From Limnohabitans sp. 2KL-17 (GTDB lineage Bacteria > Pseudomonadota > Gammaproteobacteria > Burkholderiales > Burkholderiaceae_C), in contig NZ_NESK01000008.1 in assembly GCF_003063415.1 (NCBI RefSeq), forward strand, positions 1-64,000: a DNA stretch of 64,000 nucleotides, in the 5' to 3' direction. Within the stretch, counting starts at the first letter, position 1, and each line of letters begins with the position of its first letter. Shown piece by piece: positions 17,873 through 26,484 of the stretch. A model generated the notes under the pieces. That model did no database searches. It saw only the letters and a list, made by a program, of their open reading frames with translations, and was not told the DNA's origin. Position numbers and translations under genes: made by a program.

Positions 17873-19010
17873 CCAGAAGCCACTGCTCTTTGAGCCAGCG
17901 CTTGAGTTCGGCGTCATTTTGAATGCGACGCAAATCGGCCGCCAGGCTGTCGGCGGTGTGACGCTGGTCGGCCTGGATGCGCTGCAGTGACAGGCTCAGG
18001 ACCTCTTCGTCGGCATCGGCGCGCACTGGCAAGCACAACTCTTGGCTCAAACGGCTTTCCAGATGATCCAGATCGTCTTCGAGCGCGGCCACCTGCTCCT
18101 TGAGCCACAAAGACATGGCGATCAGCTTGTCGTCGGCGATACGTGCCGTGCCTGCCTTATTTAGGAGGTTGACCTGCGCCACCTGCATTTGCAGGCGCAG
18201 CAAGGTGGTCAGGTCGTTTTTTTCATAAGCCGCATTGACCTCGCTCATCAGCCCGGTCTTGCGCAAGCGCTCTGATTCGACGGGCTCGCGGTCAGGATGC
18301 AAGGCTCTGGCCAACTGCCTGAATATCGTGCGGATGGCGCTTTTGGCATCGGTCTCGCGCGCCATCGCCGGAGAAATTTCGCCCTTTTCAGCCGCAGCGC
18401 TTTTTTGATTCGCTTTGCGGGCTGCGCGCTTGGCGGCCTTGCGGTCGTCGTCGGCCTTTTGCTGGCGTTGCCACTGGCGCATGCCGGCGGCCATCATTTC
18501 TTCGGGGGTCTGGTACTGGCTGGGCTTGTCAATCGGCTGGCCCAGGGCTTCTTCAATTCGTTCCCGCAGGCGCTGCGCTGCCTCAGCCTGTTCCTCTGCC
18601 GCTTCTTGTGTGTCCTCTTCGCTCACGTACAAATTGGCCAGGGCCTGCACCTGGGGGTCGGCTGTGGCGGCCAGCGCACCGAGCAGACTGCGCAACTTGC
18701 CACGGGCCATGCGTTGCTGCTGCACCGTAAAGTCTGCCGTTTGCAAGCGTTCATGCAAAAAGAACAGCAGGTTTTTCCGGTGCGCCTGGGCCTGTTGTGC
18801 CGACGCTCTCAAGGCTTGAATGTGGCTGTAACGGTGCCGGTCAGACCAAGCCTCGAGACGCTGAATGTGCCCCGTCAGCAGCTCAATCCGGGCCAGCAAT
18901 TCGTTGAAGCGCTGCTGGGCAGGCGTGAGCTTGGCTTGTGCCGTAGCCTGCACCGCCAAGGCGGACAGGAAAGACAGGGAATTGGAGGGCGTTTCTGGGG
19001 AAGATGTCAT
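17853..19010 (-). CDS. J-domain-like (HPD motif) coiled-coil protein
   Basis: 385 residues from ATG at 19010. The N-terminal half is rich in Gln, Glu, Arg and Ala and predicted largely helical/coiled-coil, ending in a very basic stretch (DDRKAAKRAARKANQK, near 200). The segment IRTIFRQLARALHPDREPVE (near 240-260) carries an HPD tripeptide after a basic helix, followed by an AYEKND stretch, the layout of a DnaJ J-domain, which stimulates Hsp70 ATPase. The Gly/Phe region and zinc fingers of true DnaJ are absent. The partner and role are unknown. A TTG start at 19031 is an alternative. Confidence 0.7.
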   Translation of the reverse strand: MTSSPETPSNSLSFLSALAVQATAQAKLTPAQQRFNELLARIELLTGHIQRLEAWSDRHRYSHIQALRASAQQAQAHRKNLLFFLHERLQTADFTVQQQRMARGKLRSLLGALAATADPQVQALANLYVSEEDTQEAAEEQAEAAQRLRERIEEALGQPIDKPSQYQTPEEMMAAGMRQWQRQQKADDDRKAAKRAARKANQKSAAAEKGEISPAMARETDAKSAIRTIFRQLARALHPDREPVESERLRKTGLMSEVNAAYEKNDLTTLLRLQMQVAQVNLLNKAGTARIADDKLIAMSLWLKEQVAALEDDLDHLESRLSQELCLPVRADADEEVLSLSLQRIQADQRHTADSLAADLRRIQNDAELKRWLKEQWLLAKATSA

Positions 19011-19128
19011 CTGAAGAGCATCGTGCGGCAATCAAACCATGCCTCTGGATGTTAACGCCTCACCATGTCGGAGCGACGCCCACGCACCCGTTGATAATCC
19101 CCCCACCGATTTGAAATCTGCCCCCCCC

Positions 19129-21054
19129 ATGCCAAGCCCCGCCCCGTTCAAGATTCTGAGCATCATCCCGCCGATGACGCAGCTGAACACGCCCTACCCG
19201 TCCACGGCTTACCTGACGGGTTTTTTGCGCGCGCGGGGTTTTGATGCTTTGCAGGAAGACCTGGCGCTGGCCACGGTGCTGGCTTTGCTCAACCGCCAGG
19301 GCCTGACCGATTTGCGCGATGCAGCGCTGGCCTTGCCCCTCGAAGACCGCTCAGGGCCGGTCAATTTTTTCCTCGACCATTTTGCAGACTACGCCCAGAC
19401 CATTGACCCGGTTATCGCCTTTTTACAAGGCCGCGACAGCACCCTGAGCCACCGCATCGCGGGGCGGGGCTTTTTGCCTGAAGGCCCCCGCTTTGTCGCC
19501 CTGGATGCCTACGAAGACGATGGCACAGGCGACCCGATTGGCTGGGCCTTTGGTGCTTTGGGGCAAACCGACCGTGCGCGGCATTTGGCCACCTTGTATT
19601 TGAACGACTTGGCCGACGTGTTGCGCGATGCCGTCGATGAGGGGTTTGAGTTCGTGCGCTACGCAGAACGCCTGTCCGCCAGCCAACCCAACTTTGACGC
19701 CTTGGCCGAGGCCCTGGCACAGCCCGCCCATCTGATCGACACCACACTGGAACGCCTGGCGCTGCAGGCCATTGACAGGCACCAGCCCCATTTGGTGCTT
19801 TTGTCCGTGCCATTTCCCGGCTCGGTTTATGCGGCGTTTCGCATCGCCCAATGCATCAAGCGCACACACCCGGACATCCGCATCGGGCTGGGCGGCGGCT
19901 TTGTCAACACCGAGCTGAGAGATCTGGCTGACGCCCGCGTGTTTGACCATGTCGACTACATCACCCTGGACGGTGGTGAGCGGCCCTTGCTCAACCTGAT
20001 CGAACACCTGCAAGGAAAACGCAGCACCCAGCGCCTGGTGCGCACCTTCATCAAGAACGACGCAGGCCAGGTGCAATACATCAACCTGAAAGAGCCCGAC
20101 ATCCCCTTTGAAGAGGTGGGCACCCCCACCTGGGACGGCTTGCCCTTGCAAAAGTACTTGTCGCTTCTGGACATGCTCAACCCCATGAACCGGCTGTGGA
20201 GCGACGGCCGCTGGAACAAGCTCACTGTGGCGCATGGCTGCTACTGGAAAAAATGCAGCTTTTGCGACGTGAGCCTGGACTACATCAGCCGCTACGAGAC
20301 GGCCAGCGCCAGCACGCTTGTGGACCGGATTGAGCAGATCGTGGCCGAAACGGGCCAAACCGGCTTTCACTTTGTGGACGAAGCGGCGCCGCCCAAAGCC
20401 CTCAAAGCCCTGGCCGAAGAACTGCTGCGCCGGGGTGTCCAAATTTCGTGGTGGGGCAACATCCGTTTTGAAAAAACCTTCACCCCCGAGCTGTGCGAGT
20501 TGCTGGCACAAAGCGGCTGCATCGCCATGTCGGGTGGGCTAGAGGTCGCGTCCGACCGCTTGCTGCAACTCATGCAAAAAGGCGTCTCGGTCGAACAAGT
20601 GGCTCGGGTGACCAAAGGCTTTGCCGATGCGGGCGTGCTGGTGCACGCCTACCTGATGTACGGCTTTCCGACCCAGACCGTGCAAGACACGGTGGATGCG
20701 CTGGAATACGTGCGCCAGATGTTTGAAAACGGCTGCATCCACAGCGGATTTTTTCACCGCTTTGTCTGCACGGTGCATTCACCCGTGGGCCTGAACCCCG
20801 ATGCCTATGGCGTCAAGCTGATGCCCTTGCCCGAGGGCCAGTTTGCACGCAACGATGTGGGCTTTGTGGACCCCACTCCGCTGGGCCAGGGCATCGACCA
20901 CGACCTGCTGGGACAGGGCCTGAAAAAGGCCATTTACAACTTCATGCACGGTGTAGGCGTTGAAAACGACGTGCGCCAATGGTTTGAGCTGCCCAAAGGG
21001 CAGTGCCCCAAGACCACAGTACCCCGCCAAAAAATCGCCAAAGCACTGGGCTGA
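19129..21054 (+). CDS. B12-binding-domain radical SAM protein
   Basis: About 641 residues from ATG at 19129. The N-terminal half looks like a cobalamin-binding Rossmann-type domain (SIIPPMTQLNTPYPSTAYLTGFLRARG start; LGGGFVNTEL). The radical SAM core follows: the cluster motif is HGCYWKKCSFCDVSLDYI, i.e. CX4CX2C rather than the usual CX3CX2C, then SGGLEVASDRLL and AYLMYGFP as SAM-binding elements. The reaction is unknown; members of this group methylate or rearrange carbon skeletons. The start is uncertain: ATG at 19039 is in frame, and neither site has a good ribosome-binding site. It is divergent from the J-domain-like gene. Confidence 0.82.
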   Translation: MPSPAPFKILSIIPPMTQLNTPYPSTAYLTGFLRARGFDALQEDLALATVLALLNRQGLTDLRDAALALPLEDRSGPVNFFLDHFADYAQTIDPVIAFLQGRDSTLSHRIAGRGFLPEGPRFVALDAYEDDGTGDPIGWAFGALGQTDRARHLATLYLNDLADVLRDAVDEGFEFVRYAERLSASQPNFDALAEALAQPAHLIDTTLERLALQAIDRHQPHLVLLSVPFPGSVYAAFRIAQCIKRTHPDIRIGLGGGFVNTELRDLADARVFDHVDYITLDGGERPLLNLIEHLQGKRSTQRLVRTFIKNDAGQVQYINLKEPDIPFEEVGTPTWDGLPLQKYLSLLDMLNPMNRLWSDGRWNKLTVAHGCYWKKCSFCDVSLDYISRYETASASTLVDRIEQIVAETGQTGFHFVDEAAPPKALKALAEELLRRGVQISWWGNIRFEKTFTPELCELLAQSGCIAMSGGLEVASDRLLQLMQKGVSVEQVARVTKGFADAGVLVHAYLMYGFPTQTVQDTVDALEYVRQMFENGCIHSGFFHRFVCTVHSPVGLNPDAYGVKLMPLPEGQFARNDVGFVDPTPLGQGIDHDLLGQGLKKAIYNFMHGVGVENDVRQWFELPKGQCPKTTVPRQKIAKALG

Positions 21055-21080
21055 AGCCCTTCGCGCCCCGGGGTATCGCT

Positions 21081-21779
21081 TCACCAGGCGATGGCTAGCC
21101 CTTGGTGGTCCACAAACTGCGCTCGCCCTGTGGGCTGCAAGCCATCCAGCGCGGCCAGCAAACGCCGTGCCGCTTCATCAGGACGCATCGCATCGTCACC
21201 TACAAAGGGCTGGCTCAAGCCCGATTGCACGGTGCCAGGCTGCAAAGCCACCACCAGCGCCAGCGGCCTGCGCCGGGCGATTTCGATGGCCGATGTTTGC
21301 AGCAGCATGTTGAGTGCCGCCTTGGCCACACGGTAGCCATACCAGCCGCCCTTGCGGTTGTCTTCGATGCTGCCCACCCGCGCCGACAACTTGCCCCAAA
21401 TAACCCGCTGACCCGTGGCCAGCAAGGGCGCAAAGTGCTTGAGCAACAAGCCGGGCCCCACGGCATTGAGGTGCAGCGCGGCCAGCAGGTGCGAGGCATC
21501 CAGTTCGTCCAGGCGCTTTTCAGGGCCGCGCCCGTTCACGGTCAAGGCGCCCGTGGCGTCCAGCACCAAATGAAACGGCCCTTGCGCTGCCAGCGCCAGC
21601 GCGCAGGCCTGGATGCTGGGCTCGCTCAGCACATCCAGCCCAGGCATGCTTTGCCGCGACACGCCCAGCACCGACGCACAACGCGGGTCGCTTTGCAACT
21701 GTTGCACCAAGGCGCTGCCAATGGCACCGCTTGCGCCAATCACCAGGGCACGGTAGCCCTCAGGCAGGGAATGCATCAT
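21081..21779 (-). CDS. SDR-family oxidoreductase (CsgA-like)
   Basis: 232 residues. The N-terminal ALVIGASGAIGSALVQQL is an NAD(P)-binding loop, and YGYRVAKAALNMLLQ holds the YxxxK pair. It resembles short SDRs of the C-factor/CsgA type. It starts at ATG 21779, overlapping the stop of the upstream SUMF1-like gene (ATGA), and ends the five-gene redox operon. The substrate is unknown. Confidence 0.85.
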   Translation of the reverse strand: MMHSLPEGYRALVIGASGAIGSALVQQLQSDPRCASVLGVSRQSMPGLDVLSEPSIQACALALAAQGPFHLVLDATGALTVNGRGPEKRLDELDASHLLAALHLNAVGPGLLLKHFAPLLATGQRVIWGKLSARVGSIEDNRKGGWYGYRVAKAALNMLLQTSAIEIARRRPLALVVALQPGTVQSGLSQPFVGDDAMRPDEAARRLLAALDGLQPTGRAQFVDHQGLAIAW

Positions 21780-22555
21780 GGTCGGGTTTTACTCGGACGT
21801 TGCTGTGCTTGGGGGTCTTGCGGTTTGAGGTCGTATGCACAGCGAAAACCGATGTACACCGCATAAAAATCGGCCGGTTTGAAGGCCTGCACATCGGCTT
21901 TCATGTTGAACGCGCCGTACCACCAGGAGCCGCCCACGGTACGGCGCTCCGGGCCACGGGCGTCGCTGGTCCATTCCCAGACATTGGCGCCCATGTCGTA
22001 CAAGCCGTTCACCCCTTGGCGGGTGTCACCGGCCGGCGCAGCGCGTGGCCAGGGGTCGGCATCGCTGGTGTTGGCCCCTTGTGGGCTGTCTCCGGTGGTC
22101 CAGGGGTAGGTACGCCCTTTCACCCAAGGGGCCGGAGGTGCATCGCGAAGCTCGGTAAACCCGGCCTTTTGCCACTCGGCGCCCGTGGGCAATCGGCCCC
22201 CGGCCCAACGGCAATAGGCTTGTGCTTCGGCAAAGTCCAGGTGCACCGCAGGCAGGTCGGCTCGGGTCGCCGCACCAGCGGCCAGGCCATCGGGATGTCG
22301 CCAGGACCAGCCGGGGCGTCGCTCCCAGCCAGCCCCGTACTCAAAGCCACCACCCTCTTTTTCTGCCCGGGTCACGGTGCCGGTGGCCCGCACGTAACGC
22401 TCGAACTGGCCAATGGTGACTTCGGTCCGGTCAATGGCCCAGTTGCCCAAAGGCACTTTGTCGCCCACCTGGGCCATCGCCCCGTGCATGAAAAAAACCA
22501 TGCCAGGCAGCAAGCCACGCAGCCAAGTCGCAGAAAAAAACGGGCCGTATCTCAA
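21776..22555 (-). CDS. SUMF1/formylglycine-generating-enzyme-fold protein, probably secreted
   Basis: 259 residues from a TTG at 22555. This start is convincing: GGGGAGGC lies just upstream, TTGA overlaps the stop of the DCC gene, and the protein then begins with a signal-like segment LRYGPFFSATWLRGLLPGMV ending AMA-Q. The core has WAIDRTEVTIGQFERYV, AEAQAYCRWAGGRLPTGAEW and ANVWEWTSD, and ends in GFRCAYDL, all typical of the FGE-sulfatase fold. The active-site cysteine pair used by true formylglycine-generating enzymes after the GGSW segment is missing (GGSWWYGAFN), so a sulfatase-activating role is unlikely. Function unknown. Confidence 0.8.
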   Translation of the reverse strand: MRYGPFFSATWLRGLLPGMVFFMHGAMAQVGDKVPLGNWAIDRTEVTIGQFERYVRATGTVTRAEKEGGGFEYGAGWERRPGWSWRHPDGLAAGAATRADLPAVHLDFAEAQAYCRWAGGRLPTGAEWQKAGFTELRDAPPAPWVKGRTYPWTTGDSPQGANTSDADPWPRAAPAGDTRQGVNGLYDMGANVWEWTSDARGPERRTVGGSWWYGAFNMKADVQAFKPADFYAVYIGFRCAYDLKPQDPQAQQRPSKTRP

Positions 22556-22959
22556 GATGACGCCTCCCCCGACCAACGCCGCACCCACTTTTGCAAGTGC
22601 GGTCGGATCGGCAAAAACAAGCGGTAAGCCCACTCAAACGCCCAAGACATGGGCGGCCAGACCGACAACCAACCCAGCCAGCGCCAGCCAGGAAACAGCC
22701 GCCACATGACAGAGAAAGCCGCGGCGCCGCTGAACAAACGCCCCTGGCTGTCGCGCACATGAAAACGGGCCATGGCCGCCTCGCAGCTGAGCCCGCCTGT
22801 GTCCTGCCCTGCACTGACATCAACCCAGGCCATGGACAGGGCTTGCGGCAAGCGTTGGTAAATGGCGATTTCGCGCCGACACAAAGGGCAGGAGCCATCA
22901 AAGTACACCGTCAAAAGTGGCAGCGCAGCGGGCAGCACACTTGGCAAGGCTTGGCTCAT
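22552..22959 (-). CDS. DCC-family thiol-disulfide protein (DUF393)
   Basis: 135 residues. The N-terminal LLTVYFDGSCPLCRREIAIY carries the DxxCxxC signature for which the family is named. A thioredoxin-like fold with a role in thiol-disulfide exchange is assumed for the family. A hydrophobic stretch near residues 85-110 (WRLFPGWRWLGWLSVWPPMSWAFEWA) is rich in Trp and may contact the membrane. Its ATG overlaps the stop of the phosphatase gene (ATGA), and its stop overlaps the TTG start of the SUMF1-like gene. Confidence 0.88.
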   Translation of the reverse strand: MSQALPSVLPAALPLLTVYFDGSCPLCRREIAIYQRLPQALSMAWVDVSAGQDTGGLSCEAAMARFHVRDSQGRLFSGAAAFSVMWRLFPGWRWLGWLSVWPPMSWAFEWAYRLFLPIRPHLQKWVRRWSGEASS

Positions 22960-23573
22960 GCGGCCAGGTCTCCACGCGCCAGCAAGCGCCCTTGGCGGTC
23001 CACCAAAAAGCCTTCACCCAGACCGGGGTAGGCACTGGTCAGCCCGGTCATGATGACCTGGTGCGTGACCCACACTTCGATGCGCCCGGCAGGCATGGCC
23101 AGCAAGCGCTCGCGCAAAGCCCGGAGCTGTGCGCTTGCATCACCCTGGCCCGCAAAGGTGCTGTTGAGGGCCGACCAATCCTCGTATTGGCCGAAAGCCA
23201 GCCGGGCTGTGTCCTGGCAACGGCACCATTGGCTGCTGCGCACGGCATCGGGCTTGAAACCATGGGCCTGCATCGAGGCCGCCAAACCGCGCGAGGCTTT
23301 GCGGCCCGCTTCGCTCAGGTTGCGCTGGGTGCTGCACTGGCCCAACACAAAACCCGGCGGGTCGCCCAAACCCGCTTCGGTCGCGGCATGGCGAATCAAC
23401 AACACGCCCCCCTCACGCCGCCACAGCCGTGCCAGCTCGGCCAGGGCACCCGTATTGGCCGCTTGCGCCCAGACCGGCAAAGCCAAAGAGGCCAGCATCG
23501 GGGCCGCCACAGCCGTGCTCAGGCTGGCCAGCATGGCCCTGCGGTGCAAAAGTTGGGCGGTGTGTTCGCTCAT
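22956..23573 (-). CDS. Exported histidine-phosphatase-superfamily protein
   Basis: 205 residues from ATG at 23573. An N-terminal RR-containing signal (HRRAMLASLSTAVAAPMLAS ending VWAQA) looks like a Tat/Sec export signal. The catalytic motif is LLIRHAATEAG near residue 60 (RHA in place of the more usual RHG), with a second histidine in VWVTHQVIM near 175. The superfamily forms a phosphohistidine intermediate on various phosphoesters; the substrate here is unknown. It lies 16 bp after the DsbA-like gene. Confidence 0.85.
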   Translation of the reverse strand: MSEHTAQLLHRRAMLASLSTAVAAPMLASLALPVWAQAANTGALAELARLWRREGGVLLIRHAATEAGLGDPPGFVLGQCSTQRNLSEAGRKASRGLAASMQAHGFKPDAVRSSQWCRCQDTARLAFGQYEDWSALNSTFAGQGDASAQLRALRERLLAMPAGRIEVWVTHQVIMTGLTSAYPGLGEGFLVDRQGRLLARGDLAA

Positions 23574-23589
23574 GACAAACGCCTGCGGC

Positions 23590-24246
23590 TCAGGACACTT
23601 CGCCCGAGGCGATGCGGCGCAAGGCCTGCTCGAACACCTCGACCGGCTGCCCACCCGAAATCAGGTGCTTGTCGTTGATGATGACTGCAGGCACCGAACG
23701 GATGCCCGCTTGCGCGTAAAACTGCTGGCGTTCGCGCACCTCGGCGGTGTGGGCATCGCTGTCCAGCACCGCTTGGGCGGCGGCCACGTCGAGCCCTGCT
23801 GCAGCCACAGCCGCGAGCAAGACCTGGGCGTCTTCGATGCACTCTGCGCGGCCTTGATAAGCCTGCAAGAACGCTTTTTTCAGGGCGTGCTGGGCGTCTG
23901 CACCCTGGCCTTCGGCCCAGTGCAGCAAACGGTGGGCATTGAAGGTGTTGTAGACGCGGCCTCGCCCGCCGATGTGAAATTCGAACCCGACCTCGGCCCC
24001 CCGCGCAGCAATCGTCTGGCGAATCTGTGTCTGCTGCTCGGCAGTCGAGCCGTATTTTTGGGTCAGGTGCTCGCCCAGATCCTGCCCGCCCGGGGGCATG
24101 TGGGGGTTCAGCTCAAAGGGCTGGAAATGCAGATCGGCCTGCACATCCCCCTGCAGGCGCTCGAGCGCCATCTCAAGGGCCCCCAAACCAACCGCGCACC
24201 AGGGGCAGGCGATGTCGGACACGAAATCAATTTTGAGGGTGGTCAT
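23590..24246 (-). CDS. DsbA-family oxidoreductase (FrnE-like)
   Basis: 218 residues. The start MTTLKIDFVSDIACPWCAVG carries the CPWC redox motif of the FrnE/2-hydroxychromene-2-carboxylate isomerase group, and VPAVIINDKHLISGGQPVE is the cis-Pro thioredoxin-fold region. No signal peptide, so probably cytoplasmic. FrnE proteins act in disulfide exchange and oxidative-stress resistance. It is the first gene of the five-gene minus-strand operon. Confidence 0.88.
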   Translation of the reverse strand: MTTLKIDFVSDIACPWCAVGLGALEMALERLQGDVQADLHFQPFELNPHMPPGGQDLGEHLTQKYGSTAEQQTQIRQTIAARGAEVGFEFHIGGRGRVYNTFNAHRLLHWAEGQGADAQHALKKAFLQAYQGRAECIEDAQVLLAAVAAAGLDVAAAQAVLDSDAHTAEVRERQQFYAQAGIRSVPAVIINDKHLISGGQPVEVFEQALRRIASGEVS

Positions 24247-24360
24247 GGGCAGGGTCTTGAAGGGCTAAAAAAATGGGGGCAAACATGGCTATTTTCCACG
24301 CGTCAGCCAATGGCCGCTGGCGGTCAGGCGCAAAAGCCCAGTGCCTGCAGGGGCTGGGCC

Positions 24361-25248
24361 TCACGCACGCAGGATGTCCAGCAATGCGGCATGGAATGGC
24401 TCTGGGGCTTCGTATTGCACCCAATGTCCGGCGGCCGGCACGGTGTGCCATTGCCCCCAACGGGTCGACAAGCCTTGCATGGCCGCTTGCAGTTCGGGCA
24501 GTCGGCCACGGTACAAGGCATCGTGCTCACCATAAATGGCACTGACCGGCACCTGCAATCGCGGCAAAGTGCGGGCCACGATGTCGGTGGACGACAGGCG
24601 GCGGCGCGGCATGCGGTCGCGCTGCACATTGGCCGCGTGCAAGGCCAAGGCCAGGGCGTCCAGGCTTTCGGGCTGCAGCAGCATCAAGGCCATCAAATTG
24701 TGCCGGTGCACCTGCTCTTGCGCCTCGGCGGTGGTCAAATGCCGCCACCCCTTGAGCGGGACGCGCTCGGACACTGTCAGGCCCATGCCCGGCGCACCCA
24801 CCAACACCAAGCGGACGGCATCCTGGGGGTAATCGGCCAGCCACAAGGCGGCCGCCATGCCGCCAAATGAAAAACCCACCAGGCTCACAAGCCCGGCGCA
24901 AAACCCACCAGCCTGCAGTTGCAACAGGCCTGCGTGCAAATGGGCGGGCAAAGCGTCCACATCGTTGCAGCCTGTGGGCAAGTCCGAGTCGCCAAAGCCG
25001 GGCAAGTCGGGCACCAGCACACGCCAGCCGGTATGGACCAGGGGGGCAATGTTGTGCACCCAGTGCGTCCAGCTGCCGCTGCCACCGTGCAACAACACCA
25101 CCGTGGGTTGCAGGGGCTCGCCCCAGGCGTGCCAGACCGTGGCAGCGCCGTTCAGGCGGGTTTCCAGACGCTGGGCTTGGGCCAGCGCCAGGCTCAAATC
25201 AGGGGGTAGAAAATTGGGCAGCACGGCACAACGCATATCGAAATTCAT
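24361..25248 (-). CDS. Alpha/beta-fold hydrolase
   Basis: About 295 residues. VVLLHGGSGSWTHWVHNI gives the oxyanion-hole region, DLPGFGDSD follows, SLVGFSFGGMAAAL holds the nucleophilic Ser (GFSFGG), YGEHDAL the acid and AGHWVQYE the catalytic His: a complete triad. It hydrolyses an unknown ester, amide or C-C bond. The start is uncertain: ATG 25248 is used; GTG at 25260 is in frame and ATG at 25236 also; none has a clear ribosome-binding site. The 114 bp before the DsbA-like gene shows nothing else. Confidence 0.85.
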   Translation of the reverse strand: MNFDMRCAVLPNFLPPDLSLALAQAQRLETRLNGAATVWHAWGEPLQPTVVLLHGGSGSWTHWVHNIAPLVHTGWRVLVPDLPGFGDSDLPTGCNDVDALPAHLHAGLLQLQAGGFCAGLVSLVGFSFGGMAAALWLADYPQDAVRLVLVGAPGMGLTVSERVPLKGWRHLTTAEAQEQVHRHNLMALMLLQPESLDALALALHAANVQRDRMPRRRLSSTDIVARTLPRLQVPVSAIYGEHDALYRGRLPELQAAMQGLSTRWGQWHTVPAAGHWVQYEAPEPFHAALLDILRA

Positions 25249-25299
25249 GGGACTATTCACGGCGAAATCGGTGGCTCAAGCGGCTGGGCGCTGAAAGTA

Positions 25300-26481
25300 C
25301 TAAGGGGTCCGCACAAGTCGCGGATGTTGCAAACGCCAAACCTTGTAAGCCGCTGCTGTGGCCACGGCACTGGTCAGGCAGCTGACCCAAAAAACGCTTT
25401 GCAGGCCCCAGCGCTCGCTGATCACGCCGCCCAGCAAGGCCCCCAATACGCCCGGAAACCCGTAAGCCGCCACGGTGTACAGCGCCTGTCCTCGCCCACG
25501 CAAACGGCCCGGAAAATGGTGTGAAATCAAGGCGATGCACACCGTGTGGTGCGTAGCAAAGGTGATGGCGTGCAGGGTCTGCGCCAGCAGCAACACCCAC
25601 AAGACATCCGCCCACGTAGCGGTCAGTCCCATGCGCAGCAACATGGTGACCGAACACAGCACCAGCCAGCCAGTCAACGAGACACGGGGCAACCAGCGCG
25701 ACTGGGTAAAAAACCACACCACCTCCACCGCCACCGACACAGCCCACAGCACACCGATCATGGTTTTGCTATAGCCCAGCGAATCCAGGTAAAGCGAGAA
25801 AAACACGTAAATGCCGATGTGCGAGAGCACATGGAAAAATGTGGAAGCGAAAAACCACTGCACCGGTTTTTGACTCAGCACGGGCCCCACCGGTACATGA
25901 ACATGCACATGGTGCGCGGTTTCCTTGATGTCCGGCATCCACCAGACACTCAGCAACACCGCCCCCAAAGTCAGGACCGTCCAGCCCGGGAAGTGCCGCA
26001 TGCCAAAAGCCTCGAACCAGGCCCCCGCCAAAAACACCGTCACCAGAAACCCCATGGACCCCCACAAGCGCACACGCCCATAGCGTTTGGTGTCAAAAGC
26101 CCCACCCTGACTGACCAGGTGGGCCATGGCCGCTTCACTCATGGGCATCATGGAACTGGTGTGGGTGAACATGACCAGCAAGACCAGGCCCAGCCCCAAA
26201 GGGCCCCAGTCCAGAAACAGCAAACAAGCTGTCGCAAAGGCCACGCCAGCCCCAATCCGCAACAACTTCACGCGCTCGCCGGTGCGGTCGCTCAAGGCCC
26301 CCCAGGCGTAGGGCGCAAACAAGCGGGTGCCCGCCTGCACGGCCGTGAGCAAGCTGATGGTCAGCAAGCTCAGGCCCATGTCTTTCAGCCACAGGGGCAG
26401 GTAGGGGTTGAAAAACCCGATGTGGGCGAAATAACTGGCCGAGAGTGCGGCAAACGGCAAGAGTTGGCGGCGTTGCGTCAT
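25300..26481 (-). CDS. MFS transporter
   Basis: 393 residues with about 12 hydrophobic helices. The loop GALSDRTGERVKLL between helices 2 and 3 is the MFS signature, and FFNPYLPLWLKDMGLS at the start resembles the HcaT/phenylpropionate-type and related MFS_1-like permeases. A His-rich segment (HHVHVHVPVG, near 190-200) lies in the middle cytoplasmic loop. The transported compound is unknown. It ends 3 bp before aroC ends on the same strand order (aroC upstream), so may be read through with it. Confidence 0.85.
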   Translation of the reverse strand: MTQRRQLLPFAALSASYFAHIGFFNPYLPLWLKDMGLSLLTISLLTAVQAGTRLFAPYAWGALSDRTGERVKLLRIGAGVAFATACLLFLDWGPLGLGLVLLVMFTHTSSMMPMSEAAMAHLVSQGGAFDTKRYGRVRLWGSMGFLVTVFLAGAWFEAFGMRHFPGWTVLTLGAVLLSVWWMPDIKETAHHVHVHVPVGPVLSQKPVQWFFASTFFHVLSHIGIYVFFSLYLDSLGYSKTMIGVLWAVSVAVEVVWFFTQSRWLPRVSLTGWLVLCSVTMLLRMGLTATWADVLWVLLLAQTLHAITFATHHTVCIALISHHFPGRLRGRGQALYTVAAYGFPGVLGALLGGVISERWGLQSVFWVSCLTSAVATAAAYKVWRLQHPRLVRTP

Positions 26482-26484
26482 GCC

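Noticed and set aside
21776-22555. SUMF1-like protein as a true formylglycine-generating enzyme
   Set aside because: The catalytic cysteine pair expected after the GGSW segment is absent and no sulfatase gene is nearby.
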